Source: JBMYZL01 sp965661765
GTDB lineage: Bacteria; Bacteroidota; Bacteroidia; Flavobacteriales_D; Sanyastnellaceae
Length of the DNA stretch: 64,000 nt
Direction: 5' to 3'
NCBI GenBank assembly: GCA_965661765.1
Contig: CBFIFE010000001.1
Location: 1-64,000, forward strand
Within the stretch, counting starts at the first letter, position 1. The number at the start of each line of letters is the position of its first letter. Position numbers and translations under genes: made by a program. Shown here one piece after another: positions 42,691 through 49,690 of the stretch. Under the pieces are notes generated by a model. It had not been told where the DNA came from, searched no databases, and worked only from the letters and a program-made list of their open reading frames with translations.

Positions 42691-42720
42691 AAAAAGGCCT
42701 CAAATGCATGAGGCCTTTTT
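42691..42720 (-). terminator. Intrinsic terminator after the DEAD-box helicase
   Basis: The perfect 12-bp inverted repeat AAAAAGGCCTCA/TGAGGCCTTTTT has a six-base loop and T-run tails in both directions. It lies 20 bases after the helicase stop on the minus strand. Confidence 0.88.
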
Positions 42721-42740
42721 CAGATCTGTGTGTGTCGGAG

Positions 42741-44066
42741 TTATCGCTGGGACGACGATGTCGACCGTTTGTTGCGCTTCCAGCGAGAAGGTCCTCCGCC
42801 TTCTCCCTTGGGGCGATTGCTTCCGCCATTGCTTTGCGGTTTGCGCCGTCCCGCGCCATTGCTGCTTTTCTTGTTGCGATTGGCAGCTTGTGCATTGCGG
42901 TCAGGTTTCATCCCGATCTCCGGCATGTCCATGTGCCATTTGTGCGTGTCGTCCACTTCGATTTCCTTGCGAATCAAAGTTTGGATGTCTCGCATGTAGG
43001 CGCGCTCTTCGGATTCATTCACAAAGGTCAGGGCAATGCCTGTTGCGCCCGCTCGGCCCGTTCGACCGATGCGGTGAACGTATGTCTCAGGCAGATTCGG
43101 AACCTCAAAATTGATGACGTGGCTCAGTTCGTCCACGTCGATGCCGCGGGCGGCGATGTCGGTGGCCACCAGCACATTGATTTTTCCTTGGCGGAAACCG
43201 TTCATGGCCCGGTCTCGCTGCGGTTGGGATTTGTTTCCATGGATGGCCTCACTGCGGATGCCAAACTTTTGCAGGTGCTTGCACACCTTGTCTGCTCCAT
43301 ACTTTGTCCGCGTGAAGACCAAGGCGGAAGTCACCTCGGGTCGATCGAGAATCGACACCAACAGGTCTCGCTTGTCCACCTGCGATACAGACATCAACTT
43401 CTGCTCAACAGTTTCAGCGGCAGAGCTGACCCGTGCCACCTCCACCTTCACGGGCAGGGTGAGGATGGATGATGACAAAGCCAAGATGCTCGGCGGCATC
43501 GTCGCTGAGAAAAACAGGCTCTGGCGGTCGTCGGGCAGCAAACGAATGATGCGCCGAATGTCATGAATGAAGCCCATGTCGAGCATGGTGTCGGCTTCAT
43601 CGAGCACAAAAAACTCCAGGTTTTCCATGTGGACATGGCCTTGGTTGGCCAAATCCAAGAGCCGCCCAGGGGTGGCCACAATCACATCGACTCCTCGGCG
43701 CAGGGCTTCTACTTGGCGATGTTGGGAAACGCCGCCGAAGATCAGCGCGTGCCGAAGGCCTGTGAACTTGTTGTAAACCTGAAGGTTGTCGGCGATTTGT
43801 GTGGCCAGTTCTCGGGTCGGGGTCAAAATCAACCCGCGAACAGACCGATTGCCTTTTCCCGTTTCCCGGGCCATCAGCCGCTCAATCATCGGCAGAGCGA
43901 ACGCCGCTGTTTTGCCGGTTCCGGTTTGGGCGCAGCCCAAAACGTCTTTGCCCTCCAACACGTGCGGAATCGCTTGTGCTTGGATGGGGGTGGGGTTCTC
44001 ATACCCCAGGGGCTCTAGCGCACGCAAAACGGGTGCGGACAAGCCCAAATCTTGAAATGTTAACAA
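42741..44066 (-). CDS. DEAD-box RNA helicase, RhlE-like
   Basis: The 441-residue ATP-dependent RNA helicase has the Q motif region PTPIQAQAIP, motif I AQTGTGKT, motif Ia PTRELATQI, VLDEADTMLDMGF (motif II), FSATMP (motif III), and the C-terminal domain with VATDIAARGIDVD and HRIGRTGRAG (motif VI). A basic, Asn/Arg/Ser-rich tail of about 70 residues probably binds RNA. The reading frame upstream is closed by a TAG at 44081, so translation must begin at the TTG of 44066 (or a nearby non-ATG codon), an unusual start. Cold-adaptation and rRNA assembly roles are typical for the family. Confidence 0.93.
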   Translation of the reverse strand: MLTFQDLGLSAPVLRALEPLGYENPTPIQAQAIPHVLEGKDVLGCAQTGTGKTAAFALPMIERLMARETGKGNRSVRGLILTPTRELATQIADNLQVYNKFTGLRHALIFGGVSQHRQVEALRRGVDVIVATPGRLLDLANQGHVHMENLEFFVLDEADTMLDMGFIHDIRRIIRLLPDDRQSLFFSATMPPSILALSSSILTLPVKVEVARVSSAAETVEQKLMSVSQVDKRDLLVSILDRPEVTSALVFTRTKYGADKVCKHLQKFGIRSEAIHGNKSQPQRDRAMNGFRQGKINVLVATDIAARGIDVDELSHVINFEVPNLPETYVHRIGRTGRAGATGIALTFVNESEERAYMRDIQTLIRKEIEVDDTHKWHMDMPEIGMKPDRNAQAANRNKKSSNGAGRRKPQSNGGSNRPKGEGGGPSRWKRNKRSTSSSQR

Positions 44067-44082
44067 TCGAATGGAATTCTAC

Positions 44083-44150
44083 CCGCACAAAAACGTGTGC
44101 GGAACACGTGTCGGGTCCGGATTGTGAAACGAGTCAACGTCAATGTTGAC
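44083..44150 (-). promoter_or_regulatory. Palindrome-rich leader of the DEAD-box helicase mRNA
   Basis: Within about 115 transcribed bases before the TTG start lie three palindromic elements: CCGCACA/TGTGCGG (44083-44102, six-base loop), ACACGTGT (44104-44111) and GTCAAC/GTTGAC (44133-44150, six-base loop). They could fold into a regulatory leader. The start codon lies 17 bases past the first hairpin. Confidence 0.5.
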
Positions 44151-44188
44151 AAGGTGCGTGCCGATCCCAACAAAACACGCAAGGTGTG

Positions 44189-44218
44189 CAAATGTAGTGG
44201 AAAACACCTTGGCCTCAA
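44189..44218 (-). promoter_or_regulatory. Consensus promoter of the DEAD-box helicase, TTG-N19-TACATTTG
   Basis: The minus strand has TTG (44218-44216), exactly 19 bases, then TACATTTG (44196-44189). This is the full Bacteroidota sigma-type consensus at ideal spacing. The start would be about 120 nt upstream of the coding start. Confidence 0.7.
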
Positions 44219-45357
44219 CGCGGGGCCGCTACTTCCAGAATGCGGCGTTCACCGGTTGCGTCCCAAATTTCCGCAGTGATCCATGACGAATCGTTGTCCA
44301 TGAACCGCAACAAGCCGATGTTGTTTTCCATCACAGGGCCCGCTGCCCGATTGGTGTTTTGGGTTGCGAAGGACCATGTGGAGGTGATTCCGCTGGAGGT
44401 GATGTCCCAAATCGGGGCCAAACTTTCCGGAACAGCCTGGCCATCGGCCCCAAGGGTCATTCGGGATGCTTCTGCATAATGGACGTCGCCCGAAATGAAG
44501 CAGGTGGCAACCGGCGGGTCCCCCTCGGCCAAGCGGCTGGCCGCTGCCGCTTCGAGCAATGCGACCATTCGCTGTTGTTCGTGTGGGAAGTTGGCCCAAG
44601 ACTCGTAGCCATTGTAGGCGACCCCGAACTGGGTAGAGGTGCCGATCACCCGAATGTCACAAGGCACGGCGAGTTGCGCTTCGAGCCAGTCCCACTGGGG
44701 CGCGCCCAACAAGGTGGAGTCGGCCCCCTCATGCGGAATCCAATCGGCGGCGTAGATGGTCCCGTCGGCAGCCACGAGCTCCATCCCTTTCCCCGGCCTG
44801 AGGTCATCCCGAAAGGTGCGGGTGTCCAACAAAATGACGTGGACATCGGCCCGGGCGCCATCAAAGAGGGTGCTGGTGTAAACCCCTGGCCGGGTTCGCC
44901 GTGGGGAGGTCCTGGGCTCTTCCCAAAACGACAAGAAAACGTCTTTCGAAGCGTCCTTCTGGGCAAAGTGCCTGCCAGCATCATTGAGCCCGTAGTCGTG
45001 GTCATCCCAAGTGGCCATCATTCGAACGTCGGCCTTGAGGGCTTGAAAATCGGGCGATTCGGAGAGCGCGGCGTAGCGGCTTTGCAGGGTGTCCATGTTG
45101 TCCGTGTCCCCATAGACGTTGTCGCCCAACCACACAAACACATCGGGCCTCAACCCTTGTGCGACCCGAAGGACAGGCATGGAGTCCCGAGGCGCAGCAC
45201 AACTGCCAAAGGCCAGCCGTCGAACTTCCTTCCGCACCACTTGGTCCGCTTGCGCCGGGGCTTGCGGCGCCTGGAGCACAACCAAAGGTGCCTTGTTGCC
45301 ATCACATCCCCAGAGCAACAAGGCGAGCAAGCCACAAAATGAACCCCGTTTCAGCAT
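44215..45357 (-). CDS. PhoD-like alkaline phosphatase/phosphodiesterase lipoprotein
   Basis: The 380-residue protein has a lipoprotein signal (LLLWGCDG, Cys at about 18). The PhoD-type metallophosphatase domain has RRLAFGSCAAPRD, FVWLGDNVYGD, MMATWDDHDYGLNDAG, a central LLDTRTFRDDL, and CFISGDVHYAEASR, giving the Asp, Asn/Asp and His metal ligands. It probably hydrolyses phosphodiesters or phosphomonoesters at the outer membrane. The TonB-domain gene lies seven bases upstream on the same strand, so they may be co-transcribed. Confidence 0.9.
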   Translation of the reverse strand: MLKRGSFCGLLALLLWGCDGNKAPLVVLQAPQAPAQADQVVRKEVRRLAFGSCAAPRDSMPVLRVAQGLRPDVFVWLGDNVYGDTDNMDTLQSRYAALSESPDFQALKADVRMMATWDDHDYGLNDAGRHFAQKDASKDVFLSFWEEPRTSPRRTRPGVYTSTLFDGARADVHVILLDTRTFRDDLRPGKGMELVAADGTIYAADWIPHEGADSTLLGAPQWDWLEAQLAVPCDIRVIGTSTQFGVAYNGYESWANFPHEQQRMVALLEAAAASRLAEGDPPVATCFISGDVHYAEASRMTLGADGQAVPESLAPIWDITSSGITSTWSFATQNTNRAAGPVMENNIGLLRFMDNDSSWITAEIWDATGERRILEVAAPR

Positions 45358-45364
45358 CAGGTCA

Positions 45365-45802
45365 TCAATCGTTCAGAACAAACCGAATGGGCAAGACATA
45401 ACGGACGGAGACGTTCTTTCCCTTTTGTTGTGCGGGTCGCATGGTCGGCATGCTTTCAATGGCCGCGATGGCCGGGTCATTGAGCATCGGGTCGGGTGAG
45501 CGGAGGATTTCGGCATCTCGAATTTGGCCGGAGGCGTCCACCACAAACTGCGCAATCACAAGCCCGCTGATGTCTTTGCGCCGCGCTTTTTTCGGGTAAT
45601 CCAAATGTTCCACCACATGCAGGGTCAGCTGCTCGGCTGTGCATTGGTCCCTGGCTTCAGGCGTCTCCAATCCCTCGCAACTGATGGCAATCGGCATTGT
45701 CTCGGGTTGATCAATGACTTCCCCCTGGGCAATCGCAGCGTTTGTGCCCATGCCTGCCAGCATCAAGAGCATTTTTGTCCAGAACATTCTCGTCCGCTTC
45801 AT
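45365..45802 (-). CDS. Periplasmic protein with TonB C-terminal-like domain
   Basis: This 145-residue protein has a signal peptide (cleavage near AIAQ) and a C-terminal TonB-like domain: HLDYPKKARRKDISGLVIAQFV, DASGQIRDAEILRSPDP and the terminal beta strand RYVLPIRFVL. Unlike true TonB it has no retained membrane anchor or proline spacer, so energy transduction is unlikely. A 60-residue segment with two Cys (ISCEGLETPEARDQC) lies between. ATG 45802 begins the signal; a further in-frame ATG lies upstream. Confidence 0.82.
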   Translation of the reverse strand: MKRTRMFWTKMLLMLAGMGTNAAIAQGEVIDQPETMPIAISCEGLETPEARDQCTAEQLTLHVVEHLDYPKKARRKDISGLVIAQFVVDASGQIRDAEILRSPDPMLNDPAIAAIESMPTMRPAQQKGKNVSVRYVLPIRFVLND

Positions 45803-45842
45803 GGCCCTCGAAGGTACGGCATGAAGCGCCTTCTGCATCGTG

Positions 45843-47147
45843 CTACCGGGGAAACGACCGCAGGGTTTCGGCCGATGAAAGCACTGGTGCGGCCAGCAAC
45901 AAATGGCTGTGAAGGCTGAGGCAGTTCATCCGGCGGGCCCAACTTTCTGCCGCTTGGAAGTGCTGGCTCCGCTCTTTTGCATCGCTGGTCAAATGCCCGT
46001 GCAGCGTGTGCCAGAGGACCAAGCAGGTGGAGCGGTCGTGCGCAGCGAAGGACTGTTCGTTGATTTTGTTGACGCTGTCAATGGCCAAATCCGTTTCGCC
46101 AGACAAGTAGGCCAACCACGCCAATTCCAAATTCAACGCATGCACAGCGTGAGACGCCTCCAATTGGAGTTCTGCCTGCCGCATGGCGGCCTCAAACACC
46201 TTCAATGTGGCTTGAATCAAATCCTTGTGACCGCTGATCAGAATCACGCGGACGGCGGCTGTCGCAAAGGCCGGAAAAGTGGTGGGGTCCGCTGGCGCGA
46301 TGTTTTCTGCCAAATCCCGTTGAGCCTTCGCTTTCATGGCGACGTTTGCATTCCAGGAGCTGAGCAACCACTGAACGGCGCATGCACGGCTTTGGTGGAT
46401 GGGCGGAGCCGGTGTCCCGCGGTGAATGCCGCCGAAATGTTTGAGCCAATTCTCACAAATGCCCAATTCACCGGCGAACAGTGCACCCTGGGCGAGCAGC
46501 CCAACAGCATAATCGCGTTCCTCCTGTTGGGTGGCCATCTGCAAGTAAGCCTCCATGAGGCGTGCGCCGTTCTGCCCGGGTGCCATCCAATCCAGGGGTG
46601 GGTACTTTTCGATGACCACAGCACGCAGCCTTTTGGAGGTGGTGAGCCGCTCAATCAGTTCGGGGGTCATCTTGTGATCGGAGGCATAGGTGCTGGCGGC
46701 AGCTTTGGCGAGTTGGTGCAAGAAATCGGAGCCGGGTGCCGCATAAGGCGCGAGCTCGAGGATGTCAATGAGTTGTTCAAGGCGAGTAGGCAGGATCCCG
46801 TCTTGTTGCTGGAACGATTCGGTCCCGATGTGGTCATTGCTGCTGAGACTCTCGGCCTTTGTCAGGTCCAAATAATGACTGAATGCCCGTTTTCCTGCAA
46901 ATCGCGCCAGGGTGTTCAGCGTAGAAATGGAGAATTTGCTGTCCGAGGCGATCAGTTGGAAAAATCGCCTCAGCGTGCTCACGGCAAGGGGGAAACGGCG
47001 GTCGAACCGTTCAATTTCCCCAGACAGGATTTTGCACTCTTTGACCGTGCGGACATCAAAGCCCACTTTGCGGACAACGTCGCTGCGCAACGCGTGCACC
47101 GCTCGGTCGTAATGAGGTTGGTTGGAATCGACGTGTGCTCTTGGCAT
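45843..47147 (-). CDS. Orphan helical protein with putative N-terminal DNA-binding domain
   Basis: This 434-residue protein has no signal peptide. Residues about 15-90 read as a compact helical domain (VKECKILSGEIERFDRRFPL, LSVSTLRRFFQLI-like pattern VSTLRRFFQLIASDSKFSIS, TLNTLARFAG) that resembles helix-turn-helix modules found at the N-termini of several orphan Bacteroidota proteins. The rest is all-helical with repeat-like pairs, suggestive of TPR/SEL1-type scaffolds. I do not recognise a named family. It is preceded by an exact TAAGTTTG box and an AT-rich island; the TonB-domain gene follows 40 bases downstream. Confidence 0.7.
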   Translation of the reverse strand: MPRAHVDSNQPHYDRAVHALRSDVVRKVGFDVRTVKECKILSGEIERFDRRFPLAVSTLRRFFQLIASDSKFSISTLNTLARFAGKRAFSHYLDLTKAESLSSNDHIGTESFQQQDGILPTRLEQLIDILELAPYAAPGSDFLHQLAKAAASTYASDHKMTPELIERLTTSKRLRAVVIEKYPPLDWMAPGQNGARLMEAYLQMATQQEERDYAVGLLAQGALFAGELGICENWLKHFGGIHRGTPAPPIHQSRACAVQWLLSSWNANVAMKAKAQRDLAENIAPADPTTFPAFATAAVRVILISGHKDLIQATLKVFEAAMRQAELQLEASHAVHALNLELAWLAYLSGETDLAIDSVNKINEQSFAAHDRSTCLVLWHTLHGHLTSDAKERSQHFQAAESWARRMNCLSLHSHLLLAAPVLSSAETLRSFPR

Positions 47148-47151
47148 GGAC

Positions 47152-47159
47152 CAAACTTA
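47152..47159 (-). promoter_or_regulatory. -7-like box TAAGTTTG before the orphan helical protein
   Basis: Exact TAnnTTTG match on the minus strand ending four bases before the ATG at 47147; it supports that start and a near-leaderless transcript. Confidence 0.5.
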
Positions 47160-47411
47160 TACCAAACACAATGACCAAGCCTGTTGAATTGTGTTCAATC
47201 GTGTTCAATTGTGTGAATGCAAAATGTGCCAATCTCCGAATGCACATTTTTCTGATGTGTGGGCTCCCTTTGAATCTCCTCGAGAAGGGAGTCGCAAGAA
47301 TTATGAGTCAAAAGATTGAAAACCAATATATTGATTGTTTGAATCCTATGGTAAAATGGTCTCAAATGAAATGTGAATAGCGCGTTTTCAACATGTTGAA
47401 ACGCATTTTTT
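47160..47411 (+). ncRNA. Candidate structured small RNA in the AT-rich island
   Basis: This stretch has no convincing gene and is far richer in A and T than its surroundings. On the plus strand it holds three consecutive hairpins: AAAATGTGC/GCACATTTT (47221-47250); a 10-bp stem around CTCCCTT/AAGGGAG with two G-U pairs (47262-47293); and a terminator with a T6 tail (47382-47411). No plus-strand gene lies upstream to own that terminator. A 69-residue frame from 47171 to 47380 exists, but its six cysteines and rare codons make it unconvincing. The 5' end is unknown and no consensus promoter was found. From 47412 to the tRNA I see nothing beyond one weak 5-bp hairpin. Confidence 0.45.
47382..47411 (+). 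terminator. Orphan plus-strand intrinsic terminator
   Basis: GCGTTTTCAACA pairs with TGTTGAAACGC (one-base bulge) and is followed by A and six T on the plus strand. On the minus strand no T-run follows, so it is directional. There is no plus-strand coding gene upstream. Confidence 0.75.
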
Positions 47412-47556
47412 CAGCTGTTTTTTTGGTTTGTCCAGGCACGATGTGTTGTGCCAAATGGAATTCGAATATTTCTTGTCCTCTCCTCGATGATTTTGTCGGA
47501 TTTGAAAAAAGAAATAAAAGAAACAAAACACGAAAATCAGAACTTTTCGGATCTGT

Positions 47557-47630
47557 TGGAGGTCCGAAGCGGATTCGAACCGCTGTAGCAGCTTTTGCAG
47601 AGCTGAGCCTAGCCACTCGGCCATCGGACC
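47557..47630 (-). tRNA. tRNA-Cys (anticodon GCA)
   Basis: The minus strand gives acceptor GGTCCGA pairing with TCGGACC, discriminator T and an encoded CCA. The anticodon loop CTGCAAA carries GCA, and the T loop is TTCGAAT. The length is 74 nt with CCA. Confidence 0.96.
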
Positions 47631-47699
47631 ATTCCCCTGTGGGGTTGACAAATATACGGAAAACTCCGGGCAGGGTTACAATTCCGAAAGGACGAAATG

Positions 47700-47707
47700 T
47701 ACCTTCG
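47700..47707 (+). promoter_or_regulatory. -7-like box TACCTTCG before pssA
   Basis: It lies four bases before the GTG at 47712, with the spacing seen at many genes of this window. It favours GTG over the ATG five codons upstream. Confidence 0.45.
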
Positions 47708-47711
47708 CGGC

Positions 47712-48590
47712 GTGAAAGGCGTCAAGTGGATTCCCAATGCCCTGACCATGGGCAATTTGCTCGGTGGGGTTGTGGTGTGCTGGACAATCGTTCGTGGCCC
47801 CGATCTCGGCCAGGGCAGGTGCCGGGCATGGCCCATTGAAGCCGGGGAGTGGTCCGAAGAGCCCATCCGGTGGGACCTGGCAACGCTGGAGGGTGAGGGG
47901 TTGGTGTTGATTGCCGGGGTGTGGCTATTGGCCGTATTGTTCGATGTTTTTGATGGCTGGGCGGCCCGAAAGTTGGGCGTTGCGGGCCCGCTGGGTGTCC
48001 AGCTGGATAGCTTGGCGGATGTCGTCACCAGCGGTGTGGCCCCAGCGCTGGTGGGCGTGACATTGATGCACAGCTGGGCGCCGGGGCTTCCAGAAATTGT
48101 GCAGTGGTTGCCATTGACAATGGCCGCGGCCGCTGCCTTTCGCTTGGCCCGGTTCAATGTTTCGGCCGCAGAAGCGCCTGCACACCATTTGGGATTCGAA
48201 GGCATGCCAGCGCCGGCAGGGGCACTGTGGTGGTGGGGCACCTTGATGCTCGGGGCGCATTATAGCATGTATGGCGCACCGGGCCTGTATGGCACGGGAG
48301 GTTTGGCCTTCATGGGGCTCGCCATGCTCATCGGAGCGACGGCCATCCCGCTGATGATGGTCTCGAAAAAGCGCATGATGGATCTGAAAAGTTGGGGAAA
48401 ATCGCCGGCGTATGACAAATTGCGTTGGTCTTTTTTCGGTGTGGCACTGGCGCTGGGCACCGCTGCCGGATTTTTCGCTGAGGCGTGGCCGGTGGGCGTG
48501 TTGTTGGCATTACTTTTGTACTTGATATGGGGCGGATTTGGCCAGGCCAAATTCAACCCACCCATACAACCGCAACACCATGAAATTTAG
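47712..48590 (+). CDS. pssA: CDP-diacylglycerol-serine O-phosphatidyltransferase
   Basis: This 292-residue integral membrane enzyme makes phosphatidylserine. The CDP-alcohol phosphotransferase motif DGWAARKLGVAGPLGVQLD is complete (D-G-x2-A-R-x8-G-x3-D), followed by the last Asp in SLAD. Several membrane helices surround it, and the N-terminal IPNALTMGNLLGG is family-typical. The GTG at 47712 is chosen because a TACCTTCG box lies four bases upstream; the ATG at 47697 would start inside that box region and add five residues. Phosphatidylserine is the usual precursor of phosphatidylethanolamine. Confidence 0.92.
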   Translation: MKGVKWIPNALTMGNLLGGVVVCWTIVRGPDLGQGRCRAWPIEAGEWSEEPIRWDLATLEGEGLVLIAGVWLLAVLFDVFDGWAARKLGVAGPLGVQLDSLADVVTSGVAPALVGVTLMHSWAPGLPEIVQWLPLTMAAAAAFRLARFNVSAAEAPAHHLGFEGMPAPAGALWWWGTLMLGAHYSMYGAPGLYGTGGLAFMGLAMLIGATAIPLMMVSKKRMMDLKSWGKSPAYDKLRWSFFGVALALGTAAGFFAEAWPVGVLLALLLYLIWGGFGQAKFNPPIQPQHHEI

Positions 48591-48840
48591 CGCTTCCATC
48601 GACATCATGCCGCTGCCAGCCCTCCTTGACCCTCAAGGAAAGGCGGTGTCGAACAACATGAAAAACATCGGTTTGGCTGCCATTTCCGACGTTCGCATCG
48701 GCAAGCACATCACCTTGACGGTCGACGCTGCGACAGAAGAAGATGCCATCAAGATGGTGAAGGAGGCCTGTGAGAAGCTCCTGGCAAATGCCATTATGGA
48801 GCGCTTTGAGTTCACCTTGCAGGCGGTCGAAACAGCTTGA
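48580..48840 (+). CDS. purS: Phosphoribosylformylglycinamidine synthase subunit PurS
   Basis: This 86-residue protein has MKFSASIDIMPLPALLDPQG at the N-terminus and the PurS core KAVSNNMKNIGL, then VRIGKHITLTVDA and a C-terminal KEACEKLLANAIMERFEF. PurS is the small subunit that joins PurQ and PurL for the fourth step of purine synthesis. PurL and PurQ are not in the window. It overlaps the pssA end by 11 bases. Confidence 0.93.
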   Translation: MKFSASIDIMPLPALLDPQGKAVSNNMKNIGLAAISDVRIGKHITLTVDAATEEDAIKMVKEACEKLLANAIMERFEFTLQAVETA

Positions 48841-48842
48841 TC

Positions 48843-49658
48843 ATGGGGCGTTTTTGGGTCGAAGGGGTCGCTTGGGTTTTGGCAAGCGCTGTGTTGTTGT
48901 GCAGTTGTCAAAGCAGCGTGCTCATCACCTCAGACCCGCCCCAAGCCTATGTTTCCATTGATGGCCGATTGGTGGGGAAGACCCCGTACCAGCACACCGA
49001 CCGCAAAATCAGTGGTTACAACTTGGGTGTCATGTTGGAGAAAGACGGCTATGTCGCAGAGCACGACGTTGTGAAGCGGTTGGAGTTTGGCAACGCTGGG
49101 GCGATCATTGCCGGCTGTTTTTTCGTGTTCCCCTTGGTGTGGGCTCTGGATTACCCAGCTGTGGTGCAGTACCGGTTGGAGCCCGATTTTGATGCCGCGC
49201 CGGATCATTCCAATGCTGCCGTTGCAGAAGCGGGCAAGGTGGACGGTGTTGTGGTCACAATCAAAGACACCGAATCGGCCATTCGGAACATTTTTGTTGT
49301 GGCTGTGGATGCGCGGAATTGCCGGGGTGCGGACGATCCGGTGATTCTCGAAGAACAGGCGGGTGTGCGGTTGCTTCGCCACTATGACGTGCTCGAGCGC
49401 AGGGACATGGATGCCGTTTTGGACGAATCTGCGCGCGGCATGAATGGCCTGTTCAATGAGGATTCTTTCGTCGAGGCGGGGTTGCTTGCCGGCGCAGAAG
49501 GGGTGGTGTTGTTGCGGGAAAGTTGCGTGGCTGGTGCGCCGTACTTTTCAGCAAAGTTGGTGGACTGTCAGACGGGCCGACAAGTGTGGGCAGGAACTTC
49601 GGAAGGCCGGTCGTTGGGGGCGTTGATGGGGGTGATTGCCGCGCGCTTGTCCGAGTGA
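48843..49658 (+). CDS. PEGA-domain lipoprotein with CsgG-like C-terminal region
   Basis: The 271-residue protein has a lipoprotein signal (VLLCSC, Cys at about 21) followed by a short PEGA domain (ITSDPPQAYVSIDGRLVGKTPYQHTD). A membrane-hydrophobic stretch then crosses GAIIAGCFFVFPLVWALDYP. The C-terminal half (HYDVLERRDMDAVLDES, GLLAGAEGVVLL, AKLVDCQTGRQVW) resembles the CsgG/FlgO-type secretion-lipoprotein fold: an ERxxLDxVL helix followed by GLLxGAxxVV and a strand pair. Such lipoproteins assemble outer-membrane export or surface structures. It starts two bases after purS. Confidence 0.75.
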   Translation: MGRFWVEGVAWVLASAVLLCSCQSSVLITSDPPQAYVSIDGRLVGKTPYQHTDRKISGYNLGVMLEKDGYVAEHDVVKRLEFGNAGAIIAGCFFVFPLVWALDYPAVVQYRLEPDFDAAPDHSNAAVAEAGKVDGVVVTIKDTESAIRNIFVVAVDARNCRGADDPVILEEQAGVRLLRHYDVLERRDMDAVLDESARGMNGLFNEDSFVEAGLLAGAEGVVLLRESCVAGAPYFSAKLVDCQTGRQVWAGTSEGRSLGALMGVIAARLSE

Positions 49659-49690
49659 ACTGCGCCCGTCCAACGGTTGTTCGCACATGG

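Noticed and set aside
45903..47174. 423-codon plus-strand open frame opposite the orphan helical protein
   Set aside because: Composition is that of an antisense shadow; the minus-strand gene has an exact -7 box and a coherent protein.
47393..47839. Plus-strand frame running through the tRNA-Cys gene into pssA
   Set aside because: It crosses a tRNA and starts inside a terminator; it has no domain.
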